Positions 14,896 to 22,929 of a stretch of DNA of 64,000 bases are shown here, one piece after another. Every line of letters starts with the position of its first letter. Position 1 is the first letter of the stretch. This stretch comes from UBA1240 sp045599185 (GTDB lineage Bacteria; Spirochaetota; Spirochaetia; Treponematales; Treponemataceae): NCBI GenBank assembly GCA_045599185.1, contig JAZRVO010000006.1, positions 116,163 through 180,162 on the forward strand, written 5' to 3'. The notes under the pieces are model-generated. The model worked only from the letters and a program-made list of their open reading frames with translations, made no database searches and had not been told where the DNA came from. The position numbers and the translations under genes were made by a program.

Positions 14896-16713
14896 ATGGC
14901 AGACTTAAAACAAGAAAGCCGCGAGCTTGTTGCTGCGGCCGTTAATTTATTAAAAAACAGCAAAAATGCTGAACTTCCAGATATTTCTTCTGATTCTGTT
15001 ACCGCAGAAGTTCCTCCAAAACCTGAAATGGGCGATGTCGGTTTTCCGATGTTTGCTTTTGCAAAAGTGCTGCGCATGGCACCGCCGATGATTGCCGCCG
15101 AAGTTGTAAAAATTCTTTCAACCGCCCCGGCTTTAAGCGAAAAAGCTGCATCAATTGGCGATTTTAAGCAGGAAGGTCCTTATGTTAACGTAAAATTGCA
15201 GAAAGGCGATTTGGCCTGCACAATTTTGCAGAAAGTTATTGCACAGGGATGCGAATACGGCACTTTTGGCGAAAACGGTGCAAAGCCGATGAACGGCCGC
15301 CGCGTTATGGTTGAATTTTCAAGCCCTAACACCAACAAGCCTTTGCATCTTGGTCATCTGCGCAACGACGCTTTGGGTGAATCTGTTTCGCGCATTCTTA
15401 AAGCCGCCGGTGCAGAAGTTTTCAAGGTAAACATCATCAATAACCGCGGCGTTCATATCTGTAAATCAATGCTGGCTTACCAGAAAAACCACGCCGGCAA
15501 AACGCCTGCGGACATGGGCGTAAAAAGCGACCGTTTTGTTGGCGACTGCTACGTTGAATTTGAAAAGTACCGCAAGGAATTTGGTGAAGTAGCGGAAAAC
15601 GAAGCCCAGCAGATGCTTGTTGAATGGGAAAAAGGCAATCCTGAAATTCATGCACTGTGGAAACAGATGAACCAGTGGGCAATTGACGGAATCAGCCAGA
15701 CTTATAAACGCACCGGCGTTTCTTTTGACAAGCTTTATTACGAAAGCGAAACTTACTTGAAAGGCAAGTCTGAAATTGAAAAAGGCCTTGCTGAAGGTAT
15801 TTTCTATAAGGCAGCCGACGGTTCTGTGCGCGTAAACGTTACGGAAGCCGTTGGAAAGGGTAAAGACGGCGAAGAAAACGAAAAGGTTCTTCTGCGCAAA
15901 GACGGTACTTCCGTTTACATGACTCAGGATATTGGTACTGCAATTTTCCGTCATGGCGACTGGCCGTTTAACCAGATGGTTTATGTTGTCGGCAACGAAC
16001 AGAATTACCATTTCAAGGTTCTGTTCTACGTTCTTAAAAAGCTCGGATACGACTGGTCAAACCAGCTTTTTCACCTTTCTTACGGTATGGTTAACCTGCC
16101 GGAAGGCAAGATGAAAAGCCGCGAAGGCACTGTTGTTGATGCCGACGATTTGATTGACCAGCTGAAAAACCTTGCACTGGAAGAAATTGCCGCCAAAGGC
16201 CGCGAAGAAGCTGTTGGTGACCCTGCCGCCGTTGCAGAAAAAATTGCTCTTGGCGCACTGCATTATTTCCTTTTGCAGGCAACCCCGGCAAAAGACATGC
16301 TTTTCAATCCTAAAGAATCTTTGTCTTTTAACGGTAATACCGGTCCTTACTTGCAGTACATGGGTGCACGCATCTGTTCAATTTTGCGCAAGGCCGAAGA
16401 AAGCGGAATTGATTTGAGCGGAGAACCGGATTTTGCTCTTTTGACCCAGCCTGCCGAATGGGAACTGGTTAAGAAAATTGCCGAATATCCGGAAGCGCTG
16501 GAAAAGGCTGCTGCAAACCTGAATCCTTCTGAAATTGCGGCAAGTTTGTATGACATTGCAAAGCTTTTCAGTTCGTTCTACCACGACTGCCCGATTTTAA
16601 GTAAGGAAAACCCGGAATTGAGCAAGGCACGTTTGGCGCTGGTAAAATGTGTAAAAACAATTTTGCAAAGCGGCATGAACCTGATTCTTGTTCCGTTCCT
16701 GGAAACAATGTAG
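14896..16713 (+). CDS. argS: Arginyl-tRNA synthetase
   Basis: This class I synthetase of 605 residues joins arginine to tRNA-Arg. The N-terminal tRNA-binding Add1 domain occupies roughly residues 1-110. The HIGH-type motif is in SSPNTNKPLHLGHLRND, and the KMSKS-equivalent is GKMKSREGTVVDADDL. The C-terminal anticodon-binding domain ends at a typical ILQSGMNLILVPFLETM. Length is slightly above the usual range. The ATG has no Shine-Dalgarno sequence; a -10 box lies 7 nt upstream. Confidence 0.96.
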   Translation: MADLKQESRELVAAAVNLLKNSKNAELPDISSDSVTAEVPPKPEMGDVGFPMFAFAKVLRMAPPMIAAEVVKILSTAPALSEKAASIGDFKQEGPYVNVKLQKGDLACTILQKVIAQGCEYGTFGENGAKPMNGRRVMVEFSSPNTNKPLHLGHLRNDALGESVSRILKAAGAEVFKVNIINNRGVHICKSMLAYQKNHAGKTPADMGVKSDRFVGDCYVEFEKYRKEFGEVAENEAQQMLVEWEKGNPEIHALWKQMNQWAIDGISQTYKRTGVSFDKLYYESETYLKGKSEIEKGLAEGIFYKAADGSVRVNVTEAVGKGKDGEENEKVLLRKDGTSVYMTQDIGTAIFRHGDWPFNQMVYVVGNEQNYHFKVLFYVLKKLGYDWSNQLFHLSYGMVNLPEGKMKSREGTVVDADDLIDQLKNLALEEIAAKGREEAVGDPAAVAEKIALGALHYFLLQATPAKDMLFNPKESLSFNGNTGPYLQYMGARICSILRKAEESGIDLSGEPDFALLTQPAEWELVKKIAEYPEALEKAAANLNPSEIAASLYDIAKLFSSFYHDCPILSKENPELSKARLALVKCVKTILQSGMNLILVPFLETM

Positions 16714-16793
16714 GCTTTTGCGGTCTGCTGAACCGGGTAAAGTCATTTGATTTTTCTGCACTTTTTTGCTGTTTTTTACCTTGCCGTGCATAC

Positions 16794-16823
16794 TTGACGC
16801 AAGGGCGCAAAAAAGTGTATTGT
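16794..16823 (+). promoter_or_regulatory. Promoter of the rplU operon
   Basis: TTGACG (16794-16799) and TATTGT (16818-16823) are spaced by 18 bp. The predicted leader before rplU is about 100 nt, much longer than for most genes here, and contains a hairpin. Confidence 0.55.
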
Positions 16824-16871
16824 TTATAGACTATTCTGCATAACGCTAGAATTGTTTTCTGCTCAGAATCT

Positions 16872-16896
16872 CTGGTATTTCCCGTTATCGTACCAG
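16872..16896 (+). promoter_or_regulatory. Leader hairpin upstream of rplU
   Basis: CTGGTA pairs with TACCAG across a 13-nt loop in the 5' leader. A ribosomal-protein autoregulatory site is possible, but no known leader motif could be matched by eye. Confidence 0.35.
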
Positions 16897-16930
16897 GGTG
16901 ACAAAATATAAATTATTATGAGGTAAAGAT

Positions 16931-17245
16931 ATGTACGCATTGGTTGAGTACAAAGGAAAACAGTACAAAGCTGAAAAAGGCGCATTGCTTCAGGTTGATA
17001 AAATTGACGCTGAACAAGGTTCTACTGTTACAATTGATACAGTTGTTTTTGTAAACAACGACGGCAATGTTGCTGTTGGTACTCCTTATGTAGCGGGGGC
17101 AAAAGTTACTGTAAAAGTTGAAGATACTTTTAAAGATGACAAAGTAATTGTATACAAATACAAGAGCAAGAAAGACTATCACCGCACAATCGGTCATCGT
17201 CAGCAGTACACAAATGTTCGCGTTGAGGACATTGTAGTAGCATAA
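16931..17245 (+). CDS. rplU: 50S ribosomal protein L21
   Basis: The 104-residue protein has the usual L21 start MYALVEYKGKQYKAEKGA and the C-terminal KKDYHRTIGHRQQYTNV motif that contacts 23S rRNA. GAGGT precedes the ATG. It is first in rplU-prp-rpmA, the order also seen in Firmicutes. Confidence 0.97.
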   Translation: MYALVEYKGKQYKAEKGALLQVDKIDAEQGSTVTIDTVVFVNNDGNVAVGTPYVAGAKVTVKVEDTFKDDKVIVYKYKSKKDYHRTIGHRQQYTNVRVEDIVVA

Positions 17246-17250
17246 TTGCA

Positions 17251-17604
17251 ATGATTTGTGTCATTTTGTGGCGCGATGCTGAAGGTGTTTTAACGGAATG
17301 TTCTGTTAAAGGGCACGCAGGTTTTGCGCCAAATGGCAGAGATATTGTTTGTGCAGCGGTGACAACCCTTGTTAAAACGGGTTTTGCAAGTTTGAACGAT
17401 TCGGCTTGCGGTGATTCACCGGTAACTGCAACAGCTTTTGGTGACGGCGAGTTTGGTTTTACTGTAAAGCAAACTTCTGCTTCAAAAGCGCGTTTAATAT
17501 ATGCTGGTGATTTTTTGCAGAAAGGTTTTGAACTTTTGCAGAAAGAGTTTCCCCAGTATTTGGAATTACGAATAAAAATTACTAATAAGCCAGCGGAGGC
17601 ATAA
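17251..17604 (+). CDS. prp: Ribosomal-processing cysteine protease Prp
   Basis: The 117-residue protein has the family signature GHAGFAPNGRDIVCAAV with the catalytic pair His22 and Cys34 in the canonical spacing. In Staphylococcus and other Firmicutes Prp removes an N-terminal extension from ribosomal protein L27, which is essential there. It lies 5 bp after rplU and 2 bp before rpmA, so it is clearly part of the same transcript. What is odd is that the neighbouring L27 has no extension to remove, so the substrate here is unclear. Confidence 0.92.
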   Translation: MICVILWRDAEGVLTECSVKGHAGFAPNGRDIVCAAVTTLVKTGFASLNDSACGDSPVTATAFGDGEFGFTVKQTSASKARLIYAGDFLQKGFELLQKEFPQYLELRIKITNKPAEA

Positions 17605-17606
17605 TT

Positions 17607-17864
17607 ATGGGACGCAAAAAGGGCGGTAGCGGTGCTAAAAACGGCCGTGATTCAAATCCTAAGTATCTTGGTGTAAAGAGTTTTGGCGGTACAGAAGTAA
17701 CAGCAGGTACAATCATTGTTCGCCAGAGAGGAACAAAAATTCACCCCGGTAACAATGTAGGAAGAGGAAAAGATGATACTTTGTTTGCAACAGCAGACGG
17801 TAAAGTTGTTTTCCATGAACGCAAGGGAAGAAAACTTGCTTCAATCGTGCCTGTAGAGGCATAA
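17607..17864 (+). CDS. rpmA: 50S ribosomal protein L27
   Basis: The 85-residue protein starts directly with GRKKGGSGAKNGRDSNPKYL, the mature form of L27 whose N-terminus reaches the peptidyl-transferase centre. GGAGG precedes the ATG, and an in-frame stop seven codons upstream excludes a longer start with a Prp-cleavable extension. RQRGTKIHPGNNVGRGKDDT is the usual core. Confidence 0.97.
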   Translation: MGRKKGGSGAKNGRDSNPKYLGVKSFGGTEVTAGTIIVRQRGTKIHPGNNVGRGKDDTLFATADGKVVFHERKGRKLASIVPVEA

Positions 17865-17911
17865 GTGTTTTAAGTTTTTGCTTTATAAATTTGCATTTTC
17901 TTAATTCGTAG

Positions 17912-17951
17912 ATACCCGGGTAAGCAGTGCTTATTGCCGGGTATTTTTTTT
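17912..17951 (+). terminator. Terminator after rpmA
   Basis: ATACCCGG pairs with CCGGGTAT and eight T residues follow. A second small hairpin (TTTAAGGT/AACCTTAAA, about 17954-17978) lies between it and obgE. Confidence 0.85.
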
Positions 17952-17990
17952 AATTTAAGGTTTTTATATAACCTTAAAAACGGAGAAAAA

Positions 17991-19124
17991 ATGATAAAAT
18001 TTGCTGATGAAGCTGTAATTGAAGTCAGTTCCGGCAAAGGCGGCAACGGCTGTATAGCTTTTCGCCGCGAAAAATATGTACCATTGGGCGGCCCGGCTGG
18101 TGGCGACGGCGGCCGGGGCGGTGATGTAGTTTTTCAGGTAAAGAAAAACCTGCGCACCCTTGCACACCTGCGCTACAAGCAGCAGTTTAAGGCGCGTAAT
18201 GGTGGCGATGGCGAAGGCCGAAATCGTTTTGGCCGCGATGGCGATGACGTTGTGATTTTTGTTCCGCCGGGAACGATTATTCGTGACGCAGAAACCGGCA
18301 CAATGATTAGAGAATTTACCACTGAAAGCGAAGACGAACGCTTTGTTTTTCTGGAAGGCGGTAAAGGCGGCTGGGGCAACGTTCACTTTAAAACTTCAAC
18401 AAACCAGGCACCCCAGTATGCGCATCAGGGCAAACCGGGCGAAAGCCGCCTGCTTTCAATTGAACTGAACATTATGGCCGACATCGGTCTGGTCGGTTTT
18501 CCCAATGCCGGAAAATCTTCACTTTTGGACTTTTTTACTAACGCGCGGCCAAAAATTGCGCCGTACCCGTTTACAACCAAAATACCGAACCTCGGCGTTT
18601 TGCACGTGGAACAGGACAGGGACATTATAATTGCCGACATTCCCGGAATTATCGAGGGCGCTTCTGAAGGGGCAGGGCTTGGCATTCGTTTTTTGAAGCA
18701 TATTGCCCGCACGGCCGGACTTGTGTTCATTGTTGATGCCAGCGATGAAGAAAGTTTGACGGCTTACCAGAAACTTTCTTCAGAACTTGCAAGCTTTTCA
18801 AAGGAACTGGCGGCAAAACCGCGCATTTTAATTTGTAACAAGCTTGACCTTGAAGGTGCACCGGAACGTTTTGAACAGATAAAGGCAGAAAACCCGAACG
18901 AGATTGTTCTTGGAATGTCTGTTTTTGCACGTACGGGCATGGACGAAGTTCGTAAGGCGATTATTTCGCTGGTTGACGCGGTTGACAATGCGTCTGAACT
19001 GGGTGCAAAAGCCAGCAAAAAGGCGCGCAATACCAACGTAATTGCAGAAAAACCTGCAAAAAGTGATTTTATGGCTTCACGTTCTGACTGTGATGTTGCA
19101 GAAATTCAGTACCCGGGCGAGTAA
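17991..19124 (+). CDS. obgE: GTPase ObgE/CgtA
   Basis: The 377-residue GTPase takes part in 50S ribosome assembly and stress control. The glycine-rich Obg fold fills the N-terminus (MIKFADEAVIEVSSGKGGNG, later GGPAGGDGGRGGDV), followed by the G domain with GFPNAGKSSLL (G1), DIPGIIEG (G3) and NKLD (G4). The C-terminal OCT domain is absent and replaced by a short Lys/Ala tail. The ATG at 17991 has GGAG 5 nt upstream; an earlier ATG lies in the terminator and is unlikely. It heads the obgE-nadD-yqeK-LCP-rsfS cluster. Confidence 0.96.
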   Translation: MIKFADEAVIEVSSGKGGNGCIAFRREKYVPLGGPAGGDGGRGGDVVFQVKKNLRTLAHLRYKQQFKARNGGDGEGRNRFGRDGDDVVIFVPPGTIIRDAETGTMIREFTTESEDERFVFLEGGKGGWGNVHFKTSTNQAPQYAHQGKPGESRLLSIELNIMADIGLVGFPNAGKSSLLDFFTNARPKIAPYPFTTKIPNLGVLHVEQDRDIIIADIPGIIEGASEGAGLGIRFLKHIARTAGLVFIVDASDEESLTAYQKLSSELASFSKELAAKPRILICNKLDLEGAPERFEQIKAENPNEIVLGMSVFARTGMDEVRKAIISLVDAVDNASELGAKASKKARNTNVIAEKPAKSDFMASRSDCDVAEIQYPGE

Positions 19125-19136
19125 AACGGTAGAGCT

Positions 19137-19724
19137 GTGAAAATTGCGCTTTTGGGTGGTTCTTTCAATCCGCCGCATACAGGTCATTTGTCGCTAGCAG
19201 AAGACGTGCGCCTTGCGCTGGGCTATGACACGGTTTTTTTTGTGCCCGTAAGCATTGCACCGCATAAAAGAATGGCAACCGGTGCAGGCGATGAAGACAG
19301 GATAAACATGCTTCAGCTGGCAATTTGCAACAACGGCGGTTTTGGCCTTGAACTTTGCGAGCTGAACCGCGGCGGAATTTCCTATACGATTGACACAATT
19401 CGTTACCTGACAAAATTTTATGGTGACAGGCTGAGCGAAAAGATAGGTTTCATTCTTGGCGACGACCTTGTTGCAGGTTTTCATTCGTGGCATTGTGCCG
19501 CGGAACTTGCAGAAGAAGCAAATCTGATTCTGGTGCGCCGCAATATTGACCCAGCGGAAAAAATTGATTTTCCCTTCAGGCATGTTGAAGTAGAAACTAC
19601 GGTTCTGCCAATTTCTTCTTCACAGATAAGGCAGAAAATTGCCCGGGGCGAAGGCTGGCGTTATCTTGTTCCAAACGGGGTTTACGAGTATATTACAGAA
19701 AGAAAATTGTATGAAAGCGACTAA
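19137..19724 (+). CDS. nadD: Nicotinate-nucleotide adenylyltransferase
   Basis: The 195-residue enzyme makes deamido-NAD from nicotinate mononucleotide and ATP. The nucleotidyltransferase motif GGSFNPPHTGH (about 7-17) and the late ISSSQIRQ motif are intact. The start is GTG, 12 bp after obgE, without a strong ribosome-binding site, so translation probably depends on the upstream gene. The 3' end overlaps yqeK by 14 bp. Confidence 0.95.
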   Translation: MKIALLGGSFNPPHTGHLSLAEDVRLALGYDTVFFVPVSIAPHKRMATGAGDEDRINMLQLAICNNGGFGLELCELNRGGISYTIDTIRYLTKFYGDRLSEKIGFILGDDLVAGFHSWHCAAELAEEANLILVRRNIDPAEKIDFPFRHVEVETTVLPISSSQIRQKIARGEGWRYLVPNGVYEYITERKLYESD

Positions 19725-20346
19725 TTTGAACGAATCTTTACAAAATTCTTTTGATATTGAAGAAAAAATAGAACAGGTTCGGCTTTATGCCCAAAGTGCC
19801 GAAAAGCAGAGCCGTTTTGAACATTCTGAACGCACGGCAAAAATGTGCGAAACCCTGGCTTTGCGCTACGGACTTGACGGCCGCCGGGCTTTTTTGGCCG
19901 GTATTGGTCACGACATTTGCAAGGAATGCCCGGACCCGATGATGAAAACTCTTGCTGTCGGCGACGGTTTGCCATTTGGCGTGCTTGAAAGCAAGAAAAC
20001 TTCGCTTTTGCATGGCCGGGCGGCGGCACAACTGCTGAAAACAGGTTTTGGCATTCAGGATGAAGATATAATTGAAGCTGTGCAGAACCATACTTTTGGA
20101 AAAAAGGGCATGAGCGATTTTGCAAAGGTTCTGTTTGTTGCCGACAAAATCGAACCCGGGCGGGAACACATTACGCCGGAAAGATTGCGGAGCTTTGAAA
20201 AACTCAGCCTGAATGAGTTAACTTTTTTGATTGTTCAGGAAAACATTGATTATTTGCAGGGCAAAGGTAAAAAAGTTGCAGACGTTACTTTTGAACTTTA
20301 CGAACACTTGAAACAACTTTTAAAAGAAGAAAGTAAAAGAGGGTAG
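19711..20346 (+). CDS. yqeK: HD-domain hydrolase, YqeK-type diadenosine tetraphosphatase
   Basis: The 211-residue protein has the metal-dependent HD motif: HSERTAKMC, GIGHDICKE, LLHGRAA, and a late VADKIEP. YqeK enzymes symmetrically split diadenosine tetraphosphate to ADP and sit beside nadD in many bacteria, as here. The ATG at 19711 lies inside the nadD end and has AGAAAG upstream. The extended frame starting further upstream is only nadD read in another frame. Confidence 0.9.
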   Translation: MKATNLNESLQNSFDIEEKIEQVRLYAQSAEKQSRFEHSERTAKMCETLALRYGLDGRRAFLAGIGHDICKECPDPMMKTLAVGDGLPFGVLESKKTSLLHGRAAAQLLKTGFGIQDEDIIEAVQNHTFGKKGMSDFAKVLFVADKIEPGREHITPERLRSFEKLSLNELTFLIVQENIDYLQGKGKKVADVTFELYEHLKQLLKEESKRG

Positions 20347-20348
20347 AA

Positions 20349-21539
20349 ATGCCAAAGGCAAAAGGAAATACAGGCGCATTTTTTCTTTTAGCAATTTTGC
20401 TGATTTTAATAGCCGTAGGTTTGGTGCTGATTGTCAATTTGCAGACAGACACCGTTGCGGACGTTCTTGAAAACAACCAGCTTTTGAACATTCTTTTTAT
20501 TCTGGAAGATGAAGGGCAGCCGCTTTTTACCGATTTGCTGCTTTATTATCCGGGTTCGGAACGCGGTGCGCTTTTTGACATTCCCGGCAATACCGGCATG
20601 ATTTATAAATCTCTTGGGCGCGTAGACCGAATAGACGCGGTTTACAGGGAAAAAGGCCTTAACGAATATCGCACGGAAATTGAACGGATGTGCGACATCA
20701 GCATTCCTTTTACCGTTGTAATGAATCTTGAACAGTTTTCTACTTTGACGGATTTGCTGGGCGGTCTAAAGGTTTTCATTCCGTCGCCGGTTGACGTGCA
20801 GAAAGACGACGAAAGGTATTTGCTGCCTTCAGGTTCGGTTTTGCTTGACGGCGGAAAGATTGTGACTTACGCAAAGTACGTTAACCCGGAAGAAAGTCAG
20901 GCGGATGTGCAGGAACGCATGCAGAACCTGATGCTTTCGTTTTTGACGGCACTGAACAAAAAATCGTCTTTTGTGCTGAATAAAACGGTTTTTCCGCTTT
21001 TTGTTAAAAGTATGCAGACAAATGCTGACAAAGAAGCACTTTTCAAGCTGCTTTCTTTCATTTCGGCACTTGATACGGAACGGCTTACGCCCCAGAGCAT
21101 TACCGGCAAAAAGCAGGAAGTTGGCGGAAACGTTCTGCTTTTTCCTGATTTTAACGGAAAGCTGATTCAGGACATATTTAAGCAGACAATGTCTTCTATT
21201 GTTTCTGCCAGCGACACGGCGCACAGCCGCGTTTACGTGCTTGAAGTTTTGAACGGTACTGCAACCCAGAACCTTGCCCGCGATGCCGGCATTCTGTTCC
21301 GCAGTTTCGGTTATGACGTTCTGAATGTTGGCAATGCCGACAGCAGCAACTATCAGGAAACGGTGATTGTTGACCACATTGGCAATGCAGAAGTTGCCGG
21401 TGCGGTTGCAGAAATCATCAGTTGTAAGAACATTGAAACAGATGAAGTTATTTCTTCGGATGCTTTTCAGAATGACGATTCGCTGGTGGACTTTACCATT
21501 ATTTTGGGAAGAGACTTTAACGGGCGCAGCGTAAACTGA
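20349..21539 (+). CDS. LytR-CpsA-Psr family protein with LytR_C domain
   Basis: The 396-residue protein has one N-terminal transmembrane anchor (about 10-31) and an extracytoplasmic LCP-like domain (about 60-200, including VDRIDAVYREKG and LEQFSTLTDLLGGLKVFIP). The C-terminal LytR_C domain starts near VYVLEVLNGTATQNLA. LCP proteins attach polymers to cell-wall peptidoglycan. This order, yqeK then LCP then rsfS, is the same as in Firmicutes. The ATG is 2 bp after yqeK and has GAGGGT upstream. The polymer used in a spirochaete is unknown. Confidence 0.85.
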   Translation: MPKAKGNTGAFFLLAILLILIAVGLVLIVNLQTDTVADVLENNQLLNILFILEDEGQPLFTDLLLYYPGSERGALFDIPGNTGMIYKSLGRVDRIDAVYREKGLNEYRTEIERMCDISIPFTVVMNLEQFSTLTDLLGGLKVFIPSPVDVQKDDERYLLPSGSVLLDGGKIVTYAKYVNPEESQADVQERMQNLMLSFLTALNKKSSFVLNKTVFPLFVKSMQTNADKEALFKLLSFISALDTERLTPQSITGKKQEVGGNVLLFPDFNGKLIQDIFKQTMSSIVSASDTAHSRVYVLEVLNGTATQNLARDAGILFRSFGYDVLNVGNADSSNYQETVIVDHIGNAEVAGAVAEIISCKNIETDEVISSDAFQNDDSLVDFTIILGRDFNGRSVN

Positions 21540-21550
21540 TTATTTTGGTT

Positions 21551-21579
21551 TCTCAAAAAAAGTGAGTGTTTTTTTGAGA
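21551..21579. terminator. AT-rich hairpin after the LCP gene
   Basis: TCTCAAAAAAA pairs with TTTTTTTGAGA, with ATTTTTG following. It is a weak terminator or attenuator ahead of rsfS. Confidence 0.5.
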
Positions 21580-21744
21580 TTTTTGATTATAAAGGGCATC
21601 GCCGAAAATTATTAAATTTCGCATTTTTGGAGAAGCCTGCAGGGTTTATGCTGCAAAATGAAGCGGCATAGATTTTCTTGTTTTGCTGAAGAGCTTAAAA
21701 TTTGGTATTTTTGGCCTTTCGCAATAATTTTTAGGGAGAAAATT

Positions 21745-22116
21745 ATGGAAATTAAAGAAAAAGCTTTGGAAATTGCGCAGATTATGGAAGATTATAAAGG
21801 CGAAAACGTTACGGTTATTGATGTTTCCAAACTGAACAGCTGGACTGATTATTTTGTACTTGTAACAATTACCAGCGCGCCGCATTGGAAAGGCCTTTAC
21901 AAGCACGTGAAAGATTACGTTAAAAATGACGATATTCTGGAAATTCATGTGCCGAATCGCAAGACACCGGACGGCGATGACTGGAACCTGATTGATTTGG
22001 GACCTGTTGTTGTTCATTTAATGTCGAAAGAAGCCCGGGAATTTTACGATTTGGAAAAACTGTGGCACAAGGGCGAAATTTTGAAAGGTGCTGGTGCAGA
22101 AATCGCTGAAAACTAA
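21745..22116 (+). CDS. rsfS: Ribosome silencing factor RsfS
   Basis: The 123-residue protein binds L14 on the 50S subunit and blocks subunit joining when nutrients run out. The family motif is plain in SWTDYFVLVTITSAPHWKGL and in the WNLIDLGPVVVHLMSKEARE segment. The ATG at 21745 follows GGGAG; a longer in-frame start 29 codons upstream has no site and an unlikely sequence. Confidence 0.95.
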   Translation: MEIKEKALEIAQIMEDYKGENVTVIDVSKLNSWTDYFVLVTITSAPHWKGLYKHVKDYVKNDDILEIHVPNRKTPDGDDWNLIDLGPVVVHLMSKEAREFYDLEKLWHKGEILKGAGAEIAEN

Positions 22117-22157
22117 AAAAATTGCCGTTTTGAAAAACTTATAGCAGGTTTTACACA

Positions 22158-22198
22158 AGCCCAAAATTGAAGAAAAATTCAGTTTTGGGCTTTTTTTT
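22158..22198 (+). terminator. Terminator after rsfS
   Basis: AGCCCAAAA pairs with TTTTGGGCT, with an additional TTGAA/TTCA extension, and a run of T follows. The 22117-22415 spacer otherwise shows only weak GC-rich inverted repeats near 22265-22340. Confidence 0.85.
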
Positions 22199-22415
22199 AA
22201 AGCAGGGAACAGCCTGAAGTTTTTTATGATTTTTCAGGTTTAACATTCGTTCAATTTAAAACGAAGGCTGGCACGGCTGCAAAACTCGCAAAGTGCACCG
22301 TTGCCATAAAAACGGCTGCCAGCATTTTGCAGGAATCGCCGAAAAATAAAAAAAGCAGTGCAAAAGCACTGCCTGTAAACAATTTAGTAAACTTTTTGCT
22401 TAAATAAAGACCCGA

Positions 22416-22673
22416 TTATTCGTCAAAATCGTCGTCGTAACCAAAATCGTCTTCTTCGTCGTCATAAAACTCGTCTTCTTCTTCAAAGCCGTCAAGGTCA
22501 TCTTCGTCGTAATCATCGTCATAATCGTCAGCAAAATCATCATCTTCAAAGTCGTCAAAAGATTCATCATCATCAAAATCGCCGTCATCTTCATCGTAAT
22601 CGTCATCATACGAATCAATAAATAACAAATCTGCTTCAGTCGTTTCTTCCAACAATTCGCTTTCACCCAGCAT
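22416..22673 (-). CDS. Small aspartate/glutamate-rich protein
   Basis: The 85-residue protein is extremely acidic. After a short start (MLGESELLEETTEADLLFID) nearly every residue is Asp, Glu, Phe or Tyr, in a loose repeat of aromatic-acidic units such as SYDDDYDEDD and DFEDDDFADD. The ATG at 22673 has AAGGAAG 8 nt upstream, and TTGACA (22733-22738, minus) gives a promoter, so it is a real gene and more than a codon-bias artefact. No family is recognised. It could bind cations or a basic protein, or act as a DNA mimic; these are guesses. Confidence 0.7.
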   Translation of the reverse strand: MLGESELLEETTEADLLFIDSYDDDYDEDDGDFDDDESFDDFEDDDFADDYDDDYDEDDLDGFEEEDEFYDDEEDDFGYDDDFDE

Positions 22674-22892
22674 CAAAACACTTCCTTTGGTAAGTCTTTA
22701 TATAAAAACATTAGTTTATCTGTTGCGTACCTGTCAACTAGAAAAAAGTGAAAAATTACACATTTTTGCACTTTTTGCGTAAATTGTTAAAGTTTGCAAA
22801 ATATTCAACGGTTTAGAAAGTTTTGCAACTTTCTTACCGAAAGTGCAACCAAAGCTTAAAAAACGAAGCAATAAGTTAACCAACCAAAGCAT

Positions 22893-22920
22893 TTGACAAA
22901 AAGCAATAAAATTGTATAAT
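22893..22920 (+). promoter_or_regulatory. Promoter of ispE
   Basis: TTGACA (22893-22898) and TATAAT (22915-22920) are consensus boxes 16 bp apart. The ATG is 9 nt after the -10 box and there is no Shine-Dalgarno sequence, so the 5' leader should be at most 2-3 nt. Confidence 0.8.
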
Positions 22921-22929
22921 ATTTGAAAT

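Noticed and set aside
16872..16896. Known L21 leader RNA
   Set aside because: A hairpin is present in the rplU leader, but I could not match it to the described L21 leader motif by eye.
18425..18730. Minus-strand frame opposite obgE
   Set aside because: It is the complement of the GTPase domain; no independent signals.
22400..22666. Methionine/threonine-rich 88-codon frame on the minus strand
   Set aside because: It is a frame-shifted reading of the Asp/Glu codons of the acidic protein and has no ribosome-binding site.
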